Assembly (NCBI GenBank): GCA_024235935.1
Contig: JACKLL010000007.1
Location: 161,406-225,405 of the forward strand
Reading direction: 5' to 3'
Origin: Rhodoferax sp.
Lineage (GTDB): Bacteria > Pseudomonadota > Gammaproteobacteria > Burkholderiales > Burkholderiaceae_C
DNA length: 64,000 bases
The position numbers and the translations under genes are program-made. The notes beneath the pieces were generated by a model. It was not told the origin of the DNA. It searched no databases and saw only the letters and a list, made by a program, of their open reading frames with translations. Below are positions 8,602 through 16,663 of this stretch, one piece after another. Each line of letters starts with the position of its first letter. Positions within the stretch are counted from its first letter, which is position 1.

Positions 8602-8621
8602 ATGAACGCCACATGAACGCC
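8602..8621. promoter_or_regulatory. direct repeat with 11-bp period, candidate response-regulator site
   Basis: Two identical 9-mers atgaacgcc occur at 8602-8610 and 8613-8621, an exact 11-bp period, as in tandem half-sites bound by OmpR/PhoP-family regulators. A third similar 9-mer, gtgaacgcc, is at 8551-8559. The site lies in the 138-bp divergent region between the PepSY-regulator-kinase operon and the cytochrome operon. Confidence 0.5.
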
Positions 8622-8687
8622 GCCTTCAGACGCGGTACAGGCACCCAGGTGCAGCATCGATGGCACCAACACTCCATGGAGCCCCTC

Positions 8688-9116
8688 ATGTTCAAACCAG
8701 GACTATCGCCATCCCCGACCCGCCTGCTGGCGCTGGCGGGGCTGACGGCCACAATGCTGCTGGCCGGAGCCGCCTGTGCCGGCGACACCACCCCGGCACA
8801 GCAACTCGGCCGCTTCAGCGCGCAGGCGGGCGCGCCCGGCAATGCCGATCAGGGCAAGGCCTTCTTCAACACGCGGCACGGCGGCGAATGGTCGTGTTCG
8901 TCCTGCCACGGCAATCCCCCGGTCAAGACCGGCCAGCACGCCAGCACCGGCAAGGAGATCGCCCCTCTGGCGCCGGCTTTCAACGCCAACGCGTTCACCG
9001 ACAGCGCCCGCGTGGACAAATGGTTTCGACGCAACTGCAAGGACGTTCTGCGCCGCGAATGCAGTGCCGCCGAGAAAGCCGATGTGCTGGCCTGGCTGAT
9101 CAGCCTCAAGCCATGA
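8688..9116 (+). CDS. DUF1924 c-type cytochrome
   Basis: The protein has 142 residues. ATG 8688 was chosen because GGAG at 8678-8681 gives good spacing; ATG 8676 is an in-frame alternative. A signal peptide (LLALAGLTATMLLAGAAC) is followed by a single heme-binding CSSCH (Cys70-Cys73-His74) and a C-terminal pair of Cys (NCKDVLRREC). The length and pattern fit the DUF1924 family of periplasmic monoheme cytochromes. It heads a three-gene electron-transfer operon with a diheme cytochrome c and a cytochrome b, divergent from a two-component system. Confidence 0.88.
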   Translation: MFKPGLSPSPTRLLALAGLTATMLLAGAACAGDTTPAQQLGRFSAQAGAPGNADQGKAFFNTRHGGEWSCSSCHGNPPVKTGQHASTGKEIAPLAPAFNANAFTDSARVDKWFRRNCKDVLRRECSAAEKADVLAWLISLKP

Positions 9117-9159
9117 CGTTCCGCAAACCCTACCCATGCCCTTAGCCACGAGAACCGCC

Positions 9160-9678
9160 ATGACGCCCCTGAAACTCCACCTCCGCGCTGCCTGCGCCCT
9201 GGCACTCCTGTTCGGGCTGGGCACCCTGGCCCACGCCGACAGCGGCAGTCTGTCGCCGCGCACCGTGCTGCCCGCCTACCAGCAGGAATGCGGCAGCTGC
9301 CATCTGGCCTACCCGCCCGGCCTGCTGCCGGCCAGCGCCTGGCGCCGCATCATGTCCGGACTGGACACGCACTACGGCAGCGACGCCTCGCTGGACGCGG
9401 CCATGGCGCAGCAGATCGGCGCCTGGCTGCAAGCGCACGGAGGCACCTACAAACGGGTGAGCAGCGCGCCGCCGCAGGATCGCATCACCCGTTCGGCCTG
9501 GTTCGAGCTCAAGCACCGCCGGATCCCACCCGCCGTCTGGCAACACGCCGCCGTCAAGAGCCCAGCCCATTGCGCAGCCTGCCACACCGGCGCCGCCCAG
9601 GGCGATTTCGACGAAGACCGGCTGCGCATGCCGCCCGGCCTGGACAAGCGCTACCAGAACGCATTCAAGGACGACTGA
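9160..9678 (+). CDS. diheme cytochrome c
   Basis: A periplasmic protein of 172 residues with a signal peptide (LHLRAACALALLFGLGTLAHA) and two heme motifs: CGSCH at 44-48 and CAACH at 138-142. Spacing and the region LAYPPGLLPASAWRRIM match the DHC (diheme cytochrome c) family. It probably relays electrons between the membrane cytochrome b encoded next and the DUF1924 cytochrome. ATG 9160 was preferred to ATG 9136, which would add eight residues in front of the signal peptide. Confidence 0.88.
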   Translation: MTPLKLHLRAACALALLFGLGTLAHADSGSLSPRTVLPAYQQECGSCHLAYPPGLLPASAWRRIMSGLDTHYGSDASLDAAMAQQIGAWLQAHGGTYKRVSSAPPQDRITRSAWFELKHRRIPPAVWQHAAVKSPAHCAACHTGAAQGDFDEDRLRMPPGLDKRYQNAFKDD

Positions 9679-9710
9679 AAACACCGTCCCACCACCCGGA
9701 GAACCGCACC

Positions 9711-10454
9711 ATGAACACCACCCATCCCACACCCGGCCTTGCCGCACCGGCAGGCGCCGCACAAGGTCCGACACGGCGCGTCGTCGACGCACCGACGCGC
9801 ATGTTCCACTGGCTGTTTGCGCTGTGCTTCACGCTGGCCTATGCCACCGCCGATGGCGAGCGCTGGCGCCTGGTGCATGTGACGCTCGGCTATACGCTGG
9901 CCGGTCTGCTGGCGTTCCGCCTCGGCTACGGCCTGATCGGTCCGCGCCAGGCACGCCTGTCGCTGCTGTGGCGCAAGCTGGCCGGGCTGCCGGCATGGAT
10001 GCGTTCGCTGCAGCCGGGCAACGGCGTCGACGTGAACTGGCGCCAGGGACAGAACCTGCTGATGGCGCTGGCGGTCGCGGCGCTGATGGCAGTGGTACTG
10101 CCTGTGGCCATCAGCGGATACGCCACGTACAACGACTGGGGCGGCGAATGGCTGGCGGAGCTGCATGAATTCACTGGCGAGCTGTTCCTGTGGCTGGTGC
10201 TGGGTCACCTGGCGCTGATCCTGGGCCTGAGCCTGCTGCGCCGCAAGAACCAGGCCCTGCCGATGCTGGTCGGGCGCGTGCAGGGCGCGGGGCCGGACCT
10301 CGCAAAACACAACCACGGCGCACTGGCCGCACTGCTGCTGGCCACCGTGCTGGGTTTCTGGGCCTGGCAATGGCAGCAGTCGCCCGCTGGACCGCTGACC
10401 GGCAACACCCCGGGCACCATCCGCGCTGGGCACCACCACGGAGACGACGACTGA
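9711..10454 (+). CDS. cytochrome b/b6-domain membrane protein
   Basis: The protein has 247 residues with four to five membrane segments and the features of a b561-type cytochrome: VVDAPTRMFHWLFALCF with the first heme His, WRLVHVTLGYTLAGLLAFRLGYG in helix 2, and LHEFTGELFLWLVLGHLALI with further His residues. It ends with a His/Asp tail (GHHHGDDD), which may bind a metal. GGAG at 9699-9702 precedes the chosen ATG. It is the quinol- or membrane-facing partner of the two upstream c-type cytochromes; the electron donor and acceptor are not known. Confidence 0.87.
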   Translation: MNTTHPTPGLAAPAGAAQGPTRRVVDAPTRMFHWLFALCFTLAYATADGERWRLVHVTLGYTLAGLLAFRLGYGLIGPRQARLSLLWRKLAGLPAWMRSLQPGNGVDVNWRQGQNLLMALAVAALMAVVLPVAISGYATYNDWGGEWLAELHEFTGELFLWLVLGHLALILGLSLLRRKNQALPMLVGRVQGAGPDLAKHNHGALAALLLATVLGFWAWQWQQSPAGPLTGNTPGTIRAGHHHGDDD

Positions 10455-10536
10455 TCGGCCAACTGTGCGCGACCGCACAGACCCGTCCACGCACCATGCG
10501 ATGATGGAAAGACACCCTCCCCCAAAAGCCTCTTCC

Positions 10537-13044
10537 ATGGACCGTCCAACGACTGCCGGCGCGCCGCCGCAAGGCCTATCGCAAACCGAGGCCGCGGCAC
10601 GCCTGCAGGCCGACGGCGCCAACGAACTCGGTCTGAGCCAGCGCCGCTCGCTGGCGGGCATCGTGTGGGAGGTGGTGCGCGAGCCAATGTTCCTGCTGCT
10701 GCTGGGCGCCGGGGCCATCTACCTGGCGACGGGGGATCCGCAAGAGGCCCTGGTGCTGCTGGGATTCGTGTGCATCATCATCGGCGTGACCATCGTGCAG
10801 GAGCGCCGTACCGACAATGCGCTCGAGGCCTTGCGTGACCTGTCGAGCCCGCGTGCGCAGGTGATCCGCGACGGTGTACCGCAGCGGATTCCCGGGCGTG
10901 ATGTCGTGCGCGGCGACCTGCTGGTGTTGACCGAAGGCGACCGCGTCGCCGCCGACGCCCGGGCCCACGAGACCCATGAACTGGCCTGCGACGAGGCCAT
11001 GCTGACCGGCGAGTCCGCCCCCGTCGCCAAGCAGGCGAACGACACGGTCTTTGCCGGCACCCTGGTGGTCAGCGGTCAGGCGCTGGCCGAGGTCACGGCA
11101 ACCGGCCGCCACAGCGAATTCGGTCGCATTGGCCAGTCGCTGGGCGCAATCGATTCCGAGCCTTCCCCGTTGCGCGACGAAGTGGCGCGCCTGACCCGGC
11201 GCCTGGTCCTGATCGGGGTTTCGCTGAGCCTGCTGCTGGCCCTGCTGTTCTGGACGCTGCGCGGCGGCTGGCTCGACGCGCTGCTGGCCGGGATCACGCT
11301 GGCCATGGGCATCCTGCCGCAGGAATTCGCCGTCATCATGATCGTGTTCATGGCCCTGGGCGCGCGGCGCATGGCGGCGCGCCAGGTGCTGACGCGCCGG
11401 CTGGGCGCCATCGAGACGCTGGGCCAGACCACGGTGCTGTGTGTCGACAAGACCGGGACGCTGACGCAGAACCGGATGGAAGTCGCGCATCTGTTTGCCG
11501 GCGACCAGGCCCTGGACCTGCACACGCTCGGTGATGCGCCCTTGCCCGAAGCCTTCCACAGCCTGCTCGAATATGCGGTGCTGGCCAGCGAGATCGTGCC
11601 GCATGATCCGATGGAGCAGGCCTTCCACCGCCTGGCCGGCTTGCAGCTCAAGGACACCGACCATCTGCATCCGGGCTGGGCGCTGGCGCAGGAATACGAG
11701 CTCTCGCCGCAGTTGCTGGCCATGTCCCACCTGTGGCACGGCGAGGCCGGCAACGCCGATGTGGTCGCCACCAAGGGCGCGCCGGAGGCGATCGCCGATC
11801 TTTGCCATCTGGCGCCGGTCGTCCGGGCGCAGCTCGCGGCGCAAGCCGATGCCATGGCCGACCGCGGCCTGCGCGTTCTGGGTGTGGCCAAGGCGCGCCA
11901 CCACGAGGATCTGGCCCATCCGGAAAACCAGCATGACTTCGATTTCGAGTTTCTCGGCCTGGTGGGCCTGGCCGATCCGCTGCGCGCGCAGGTGCCACAG
12001 GCTGTGGCCGAATGCCAACGCGCCGGCATCCGGCTGGTGATGATCACCGGCGACCATCCGCGCACCGCACGCGCCATCGCCGCGCAGGCAGGCATCCCCA
12101 GCGAGAAGGTCATCACCGGACCCGAGCTGGCCAGCATGGATGCCGCTGCGCTGGCGCTGCGCGTGGCCGATGTCCATGTGTTTGCCCGCGTCAAACCGCA
12201 GCAGAAGCTGGCGCTGATCGAGGCGCTCAAGGCGCGCGGCGACGTGGTGGCGATGACGGGCGACGGCGTCAACGATGCGCCGGCGCTGAAGGCCGCGCAC
12301 ATCGGCATCGCCATGGGGCAGCGCGGCACCGACGTCGCGCGTGAGGCGGCAGCGCTGGTGCTGCTGGAAGACGACTTCTCGGCCATCGTCCAGGCGATCC
12401 GGCTGGGGCGGCGGATCTACATCAATCTGCGCCAGGCCATGGTCTACACGCTGGCGGTCCACGTCCCGATCGTCGGGATGTCGCTGCTGCCGGTGCTGTT
12501 CGGCATGCCACTGGTGCTGGTTCCCCTGCACATCGCGTTCCTGGAACTGGTCATCGACCCGGCCTGCTCGGTGGTTTTCGAAGCGCAGACCCAGGATGCG
12601 GCACTCATGGAAGAGCCGCCCCGGCCCCGCAACCAACCCCTGCTGTCCGGCGCCCGGATGGCCCAGGGTCTGTTGCAGGGCGGCGTTCTGACGCTGGCAC
12701 TGGTCGGGCTCTACGCCGGCCTGCTGGCCCAGGGCATGCAGAGCGATCAGGCGCGCAGCTTTGTGTTCGTGATGCTGGTGACGGCCAATGCGGCGCTGAT
12801 CCTGCCCAGCCGCCGCGGCCTGGGTACCGGCTGGCGCACCCTGTTCAGCGCGCTGCCGCCGGTGACGGTGTGGGTCATGGGCGGCACGCTGGCGGCACTG
12901 CTGCTGGTGACAGCGCTGCCGGCACTGGCCTCGACTTTCCGCTTTGCGCCGCTGCCCCTCACCCAGTGGCTGGCGGCATTTGCACTGGGCGTGCTGATGC
13001 TGGCGCCCTTCCAGTGGGTTCGGCGCGCGCTCACTCCAGCTTGA
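10537..13044 (+). CDS. P-type cation-transporting ATPase (Ca2+/PMR1-like)
   Basis: The 835-residue pump has the full P-type set: an N-terminal cation-ATPase domain (GLSQTEAAARLQADGANEL), actuator motif LTGESAPV, phosphorylation site DKTGTLTQN with Asp304, nucleotide-domain TKGAPEAI, and hinge MTGDGVNDAPALKAAHIGIAMG. There is no CPC motif or N-terminal heavy-metal domain, so it is P2/P3-like. The helix-4 segment reads ILPQEFAVIM where relatives usually have IPEEFPV or IPEGLP, so the ion cannot be named. ATG 10537 was chosen by homology; ATG 10501 or 10504 would add about 12 residues. It ends overlapping the convergent Bug gene by 14 bases. Confidence 0.9.
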   Translation: MDRPTTAGAPPQGLSQTEAAARLQADGANELGLSQRRSLAGIVWEVVREPMFLLLLGAGAIYLATGDPQEALVLLGFVCIIIGVTIVQERRTDNALEALRDLSSPRAQVIRDGVPQRIPGRDVVRGDLLVLTEGDRVAADARAHETHELACDEAMLTGESAPVAKQANDTVFAGTLVVSGQALAEVTATGRHSEFGRIGQSLGAIDSEPSPLRDEVARLTRRLVLIGVSLSLLLALLFWTLRGGWLDALLAGITLAMGILPQEFAVIMIVFMALGARRMAARQVLTRRLGAIETLGQTTVLCVDKTGTLTQNRMEVAHLFAGDQALDLHTLGDAPLPEAFHSLLEYAVLASEIVPHDPMEQAFHRLAGLQLKDTDHLHPGWALAQEYELSPQLLAMSHLWHGEAGNADVVATKGAPEAIADLCHLAPVVRAQLAAQADAMADRGLRVLGVAKARHHEDLAHPENQHDFDFEFLGLVGLADPLRAQVPQAVAECQRAGIRLVMITGDHPRTARAIAAQAGIPSEKVITGPELASMDAAALALRVADVHVFARVKPQQKLALIEALKARGDVVAMTGDGVNDAPALKAAHIGIAMGQRGTDVAREAAALVLLEDDFSAIVQAIRLGRRIYINLRQAMVYTLAVHVPIVGMSLLPVLFGMPLVLVPLHIAFLELVIDPACSVVFEAQTQDAALMEEPPRPRNQPLLSGARMAQGLLQGGVLTLALVGLYAGLLAQGMQSDQARSFVFVMLVTANAALILPSRRGLGTGWRTLFSALPPVTVWVMGGTLAALLLVTALPALASTFRFAPLPLTQWLAAFALGVLMLAPFQWVRRALTPA

Positions 13045-13990
13045 TGCCGGCCTGCTTGATCAGGGTGCCGAAACGGTCGAACTCCTGCCGGTTCATCTGC
13101 GCGAACTGATCGGCGCTGATTGCACCGGGCTCGCCACCCAGGCCCTTGAGCTTGGCCTGCACGTCCGGCAGCTTCAGCACGCGGGCGAGTTCGGCCTGCA
13201 GCCTGGCCTGGATGTCGGCAGGTGTGCCACCGGTCACGAACAGTGCGTACCATGTGCTCATCTCGAAGCCGGGTACGCCGGCCTCCGCCAGTGTGGGCAC
13301 CTGCGGCAATTCGGCACTGCGGGTGGCCGTGGTCAGCGCCAGCGGCCGGAACTTGCCGGCCTTGATCTGCCCCATGGCCGATGAGGTGGTGTCGAACATC
13401 AGCTGGATGTTGCCGGCGATCAGGTCCAGATGCGCCTGGCTGGAGCCCTTGTAGGGGATGTGGACGCTCTGGACCCCGGCAGCCAGGTTGAAGCCCTCAC
13501 CCGCAATGTGCTGGGTGCTGCCCATGCCGGACGAGCCGTACTTGAAGTCGTTGGGTCTGGCCTTCATTTGCGCGACCAGTTCCTTGACGTTGGTGGCCGT
13601 GACCGTGGGCCCGACCACCAGCACATTGGGCACGGTCACCACCAGTCCCACTGGCGCCAGATCCTTGATCGGATCGAAACCCAGCTTCATCAGGTGCGGC
13701 GCGATGGCCTGCCCGGTGTTGGTGGCCACCAGCAGCGTGTAGCCGTCGGCCGGCGCCTTGGCCGTCAGGTCGGCGGCGATGGTGTTGGATGCGCCGGGCT
13801 TGTTCTCGACCACGAAGCTGCCCTTGAGGCCTTCGCCCATCTTCTCGGCCAGCATGCGCGCGATGATGTCGGTGCCGCCACCGGCGTTGGCGCCGACCAT
13901 GATGCGGACCGGCTTGCTGGGGTAGCTTTGCGCAAGCACCACCAGCGGCGCCAGCAGCACGCCGGCGCAGAGGATTTTCCTGAGTTTCAT
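13031..13990 (-). CDS. Bug/TctC-family tripartite tricarboxylate-type binding protein
   Basis: A periplasmic binding protein of 319 residues with a signal peptide (MKLRKILCAGVLLAPLVVLAQ) followed at once by the family hallmark YPSKPVRIMVGANAGGGTDI; the second motif KAPADGYTLLVATN and the ending PTLAEAGVPGFEMSTWYALF also fit. Bug proteins bind carboxylates in Burkholderiales, often as orphans without TctAB membrane partners; none are encoded nearby. The gene overlaps the upstream PdxA-family gene by 4 bases (ATGA), so the bound ligand is probably the substrate, or a precursor of the substrate, of that enzyme. Confidence 0.92.
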   Translation of the reverse strand: MKLRKILCAGVLLAPLVVLAQSYPSKPVRIMVGANAGGGTDIIARMLAEKMGEGLKGSFVVENKPGASNTIAADLTAKAPADGYTLLVATNTGQAIAPHLMKLGFDPIKDLAPVGLVVTVPNVLVVGPTVTATNVKELVAQMKARPNDFKYGSSGMGSTQHIAGEGFNLAAGVQSVHIPYKGSSQAHLDLIAGNIQLMFDTTSSAMGQIKAGKFRPLALTTATRSAELPQVPTLAEAGVPGFEMSTWYALFVTGGTPADIQARLQAELARVLKLPDVQAKLKGLGGEPGAISADQFAQMNRQEFDRFGTLIKQAGIKLE

Positions 13991-14970
13991 GTCTGTGTCT
14001 CCTTGGGCTGTTGGGAAATTGTTTTCCTGCGGTGCGCCTGACCCATGCGCACCGCAAGATCGAAGGCATTGCGCATGGCCTGCGGATTGGCCAGGCCCTT
14101 GCCGACGATGTCGTAGGCGGTACCGTGTGCCGGTGTGGTGACCGGTATCGGCAGGCCGCCATGCACGGTGACGCCTTGCTCGAAACCGAGCAGCTTCATC
14201 GCGATCTGTCCCTGGTCGTGGTACATCGTGACCACCCCGTCGTAGCCGCCCTGTGGTCGCAGCGCCCGCACGAAGGCGGTGTCGGCTGGAAACGGACCGT
14301 CGGCGGCATAGCCCTGCTGCGCGGCCAATGCGACGCCCGGTGCGATGACACGGCCTTCTTCGTCGCCATAGTTGCCGCCGTCGCCGTTGTGCGGGTTCAG
14401 ACCGCAGACGGCCAGGCGCGGCTGCGCGACGCCGGCGGCGCGCAAGGCCTCGCTGATCATGCGGATCGCGTTGGCGACTTTCGGTGCGCTCAGCAGTCCG
14501 CTGACGTCGCGCAGTGCCACATGGGACGTCACGCGGGCCGTCCACAAGTTGCGCAGCACATTGAGTTCGCCGCACTCGCCGTTGAAATCCAGGTATTCGG
14601 CGAACCAGCGCAGTTCGTCCTCCTGGTGCATGCCGCCGGCGCGCAGGGCACCCTTGTTCAGCGGCGCGAAGCAGAAGGCGTCGGCGCGTCCGCTGCGCAC
14701 CAGATCGACCCCTGCGGCCAGACCCTGGAGCATGTAGCGCCCGTTGTCGGCCTGGGCTTGCCCCGGGGTGAACGGGGCGGCGTCACGCCCGGCCCAGTCG
14801 TGCCAGCTGGGGTTTGCGGTACCGGTGTCCTGGCCCTGCTGGCCGATCAGCAGGACATCGGCCGATTGCATCGCCTGTGCGTCCTGCAGCAGCTTGGCGA
14901 CAAGTTCGGGGCCGATGCCGGCGGGATCACCGGTGAAGAGTGCAATGACGGGGCGTTGGGGTGCGTCCAT
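13987..14970 (-). CDS. PdxA-family NAD-dependent dehydrogenase
   Basis: The 327-residue enzyme belongs to the 4-hydroxythreonine-4-phosphate dehydrogenase family. The start FTGDPAGIGPEL and the metal-binding histidines in TSHVALRD, GLNPHNGDGG and MYHDQGQIAMKLL are intact. The family oxidises a hydroxy acid with decarboxylation. Outside vitamin B6 synthesis it includes PdxA2 (erythronate/threonate phosphate) and TphB (terephthalate cis-dihydrodiol). The partnership with a Bug binding protein and a divergent GntR regulator points to catabolism, not B6 synthesis; no DUF1537 kinase is present, which weakens the PdxA2 reading. ATG 14970 is preceded by the shared operator region. Confidence 0.85.
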   Translation of the reverse strand: MDAPQRPVIALFTGDPAGIGPELVAKLLQDAQAMQSADVLLIGQQGQDTGTANPSWHDWAGRDAAPFTPGQAQADNGRYMLQGLAAGVDLVRSGRADAFCFAPLNKGALRAGGMHQEDELRWFAEYLDFNGECGELNVLRNLWTARVTSHVALRDVSGLLSAPKVANAIRMISEALRAAGVAQPRLAVCGLNPHNGDGGNYGDEEGRVIAPGVALAAQQGYAADGPFPADTAFVRALRPQGGYDGVVTMYHDQGQIAMKLLGFEQGVTVHGGLPIPVTTPAHGTAYDIVGKGLANPQAMRNAFDLAVRMGQAHRRKTISQQPKETQT

Positions 14971-15014
14971 GGGAACCGATCGTGGCGGAGAGTCAATGAA
15001 ATTGGTAATGTGTA

Positions 15015-15030
15015 ATCCGTAATTACGGAT
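15015..15030. promoter_or_regulatory. perfect 16-bp palindrome, candidate GntR operator
   Basis: The site atccgtaattacggat is its own reverse complement and sits in AT-rich sequence between the divergent pdxA-like gene (start 14970) and the GntR gene (start 15089). Length, symmetry and position are as expected for a FadR/FCD-subfamily GntR regulator that controls itself and its target operon. Confidence 0.65.
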
Positions 15031-15088
15031 AATTAGAATCGGCACACGGTATGCTGTCAAGCAGTTTCTTCGCCATACTCGCGCCTAT

Positions 15089-15763
15089 ATGAACTCTCCG
15101 GCCCCCAACGCCCAGATCGCCCGCATTCCCCTGCATGAGGAAGTGACCAACCGGATCCGGGACATGATCGTGGAGTCCAAGCTGGTTCCCGGCGAACGGA
15201 TTCAGGAACTGGAACTGGCGCAGCAACTCGGGGTGTCCCGTACACCGATCCGTGAAGCCCTCAAGGTGCTCACCTCCGAGGGGCTGGTCGAGCTGCTGCC
15301 GCTGCGCGGCGCCATCGTCAAGGTCTTCACCGACAAGGATGCGCACGACATGCTGGACGTGATCGCGCTGCTGGAGGCCTTTGCCGGTGAACGCGCCTGC
15401 AAGGCGGAACAGTCCCGCATCGACGCGATCCTGGACATGCATGAGCGCATGCAGCAGTTGTACGAACAGCGCCAGCGGCTGGAATATTTCGTGCTGAACC
15501 AGCAGATCCACGAGGCGCTGATCGCGCTGGCCGACAACGAGACGCTGAGCATGACGCACGCCATCTTGAGCAAGCGCATGCGCAGCCTGCGCTACAGCGG
15601 CAATTCCGGGGCCGAGAACTGGGCCGCCGCGCTGGCGGAGCACACCCGGATGATGGAGGCGCTGGCCCGGCGCGATGGCCCGGCCCTGGCCAGCGCCATG
15701 CGTGAACATATCCAGAACACCTGGCCGCGGATCCGCGGCCTGACCCTGGCCCACAGGGATTAG
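15089..15763 (+). CDS. GntR-family transcriptional regulator (FadR/FCD subfamily)
   Basis: The 224-residue protein has an N-terminal winged helix (LHEEVTNRIRDMIVESKLVPG, recognition region LAQQLGVSRTPIREALKVLT at about 48-67) and an all-helical FCD ligand domain. In the latter, conserved polar residues such as QQIHEAL and EHTRMMEAL are placed to bind a metal and a carboxylate effector. It is transcribed away from the pdxA-like/Bug operon across a perfect palindrome, the usual layout for a local repressor released by the pathway substrate. Confidence 0.93.
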   Translation: MNSPAPNAQIARIPLHEEVTNRIRDMIVESKLVPGERIQELELAQQLGVSRTPIREALKVLTSEGLVELLPLRGAIVKVFTDKDAHDMLDVIALLEAFAGERACKAEQSRIDAILDMHERMQQLYEQRQRLEYFVLNQQIHEALIALADNETLSMTHAILSKRMRSLRYSGNSGAENWAAALAEHTRMMEALARRDGPALASAMREHIQNTWPRIRGLTLAHRD

Positions 15764-15779
15764 CCCCACGCGCATGGCA

Positions 15780-15805
15780 CCGCATCGCCGGAGTCGGCAA
15801 TGCGG
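15780..15805. terminator. hairpin between convergent GntR and MarR genes
   Basis: ccgcatcgccg-gagt-cggcaatgcgg forms an 11-bp stem with one mismatch and a 4-base loop between the ends of the two convergent genes. No T tract follows. A bidirectional terminator is the likely role. Confidence 0.45.
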
Positions 15806-15822
15806 GCGGCCCCAGACGTTCG

Positions 15823-16233
15823 CTAGTTACCGGCAGGCGCCCATTGCGGCAGATCGGCGCAGGTTTGCTGCGCGGTCTGCAGGGCCTCCTGCAAACGGCT
15901 CTTGCCGGAGGGGCGCAATCGCACGTACCGCCGCCCATCGGCCGCGGCCTGTGGGTCGCGTTGCAGCCAGCCGGTTTTCTCCAGCGGCAACAACTGCCGG
16001 ACCACGGCCGAAACCGGTATACCCAGCACGGGCACCAGCGCGCTTGCGGCCATTTGATGCCCCTCGGCGCGCAGCAGTTGCATCAGCAGGATGAAATCGC
16101 CATAGCTGAGCCCATGGTAGGTGGCCAACTCTTCGTCGAGCACACGACGGATACGGGCGTGGGCGGCACTGATCGCCAGGCACTGGTCCAACGGGGACGT
16201 CGACATGGGTGCGACTGGCCGTATGGTCTGCAT
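15823..16233 (-). CDS. MarR-family transcriptional regulator
   Basis: The 136-residue protein starts (ATG 16233, or ATG 16206 as MSTSPLD) directly after the GIY-YIG-like gene. It has the MarR layout: a helix LDQCLAISAAHARIRRVLDE, the segment YHGLSYGDFILLMQLL, recognition helix PVSAVVRQLLPLEKTGWL and wing QAAADGRRYVRLRPSG. It probably controls the two-gene operon through the CCCGGG-centred palindrome at 16664-16676. A near-identical palindrome lies in front of the MFS gene at 45071, which may be a second target. The effector is unknown. Confidence 0.85.
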   Translation of the reverse strand: MQTIRPVAPMSTSPLDQCLAISAAHARIRRVLDEELATYHGLSYGDFILLMQLLRAEGHQMAASALVPVLGIPVSAVVRQLLPLEKTGWLQRDPQAAADGRRYVRLRPSGKSRLQEALQTAQQTCADLPQWAPAGN

Positions 16234-16234
16234 C

Positions 16235-16627
16235 TCAATGCGTCCGCTTCGCCCGTGCACAGGTCGCATCCTGCGCAGGCACCGGGTTGTAGGCGGGAGT
16301 GGCAGAGCCCGCCAGTTCGTCGCGCCACAACGCCAGCAAGGTCGCCAGTTCGGCGACGTAGTCGAAATCCGGCTGCGCGCTTTGCCGGATCTGGTCGAGT
16401 ACCTCAAAACGAAAGGCATGTGCACCGTGCGCCAACCAGTCCGATTGCAGCTGCGGGTTGCGGTGGCCGCGCATCGTCAATTCGAAGCGGTGGCGGTTCA
16501 TGGCGGCATGCGGGTTCGGCGAGGCATCCAGGTAAACCCGGTGGTTCACGGTATTGCGAATCACGAAAACGCCAGGCGGCACAAAAGTCTGCTTGTAGTG
16601 GTTCTTCAGTTCGCGGTTGTCGGGCAT
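16235..16627 (-). CDS. GIY-YIG-like protein with degenerate motif
   Basis: The protein has 130 residues. The N-terminal part, GVFVIRNTVNHRVYLDAS, aligns with the GIY...YIG start of the small stand-alone GIY-YIG family, and the later HRNPQLQSDWLAHG and FRFEVLDQI match the same group. However, the first motif is GVF, with Phe in place of the Tyr, and the second is VYL, so nuclease activity is doubtful. It is first in an operon with the MarR gene, whose start follows its stop by one base. Confidence 0.7.
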   Translation of the reverse strand: MPDNRELKNHYKQTFVPPGVFVIRNTVNHRVYLDASPNPHAAMNRHRFELTMRGHRNPQLQSDWLAHGAHAFRFEVLDQIRQSAQPDFDYVAELATLLALWRDELAGSATPAYNPVPAQDATCARAKRTH

Positions 16628-16663
16628 GGTGTTCCGTGCAGGTGTTTGTCAATGTGTCGAATA

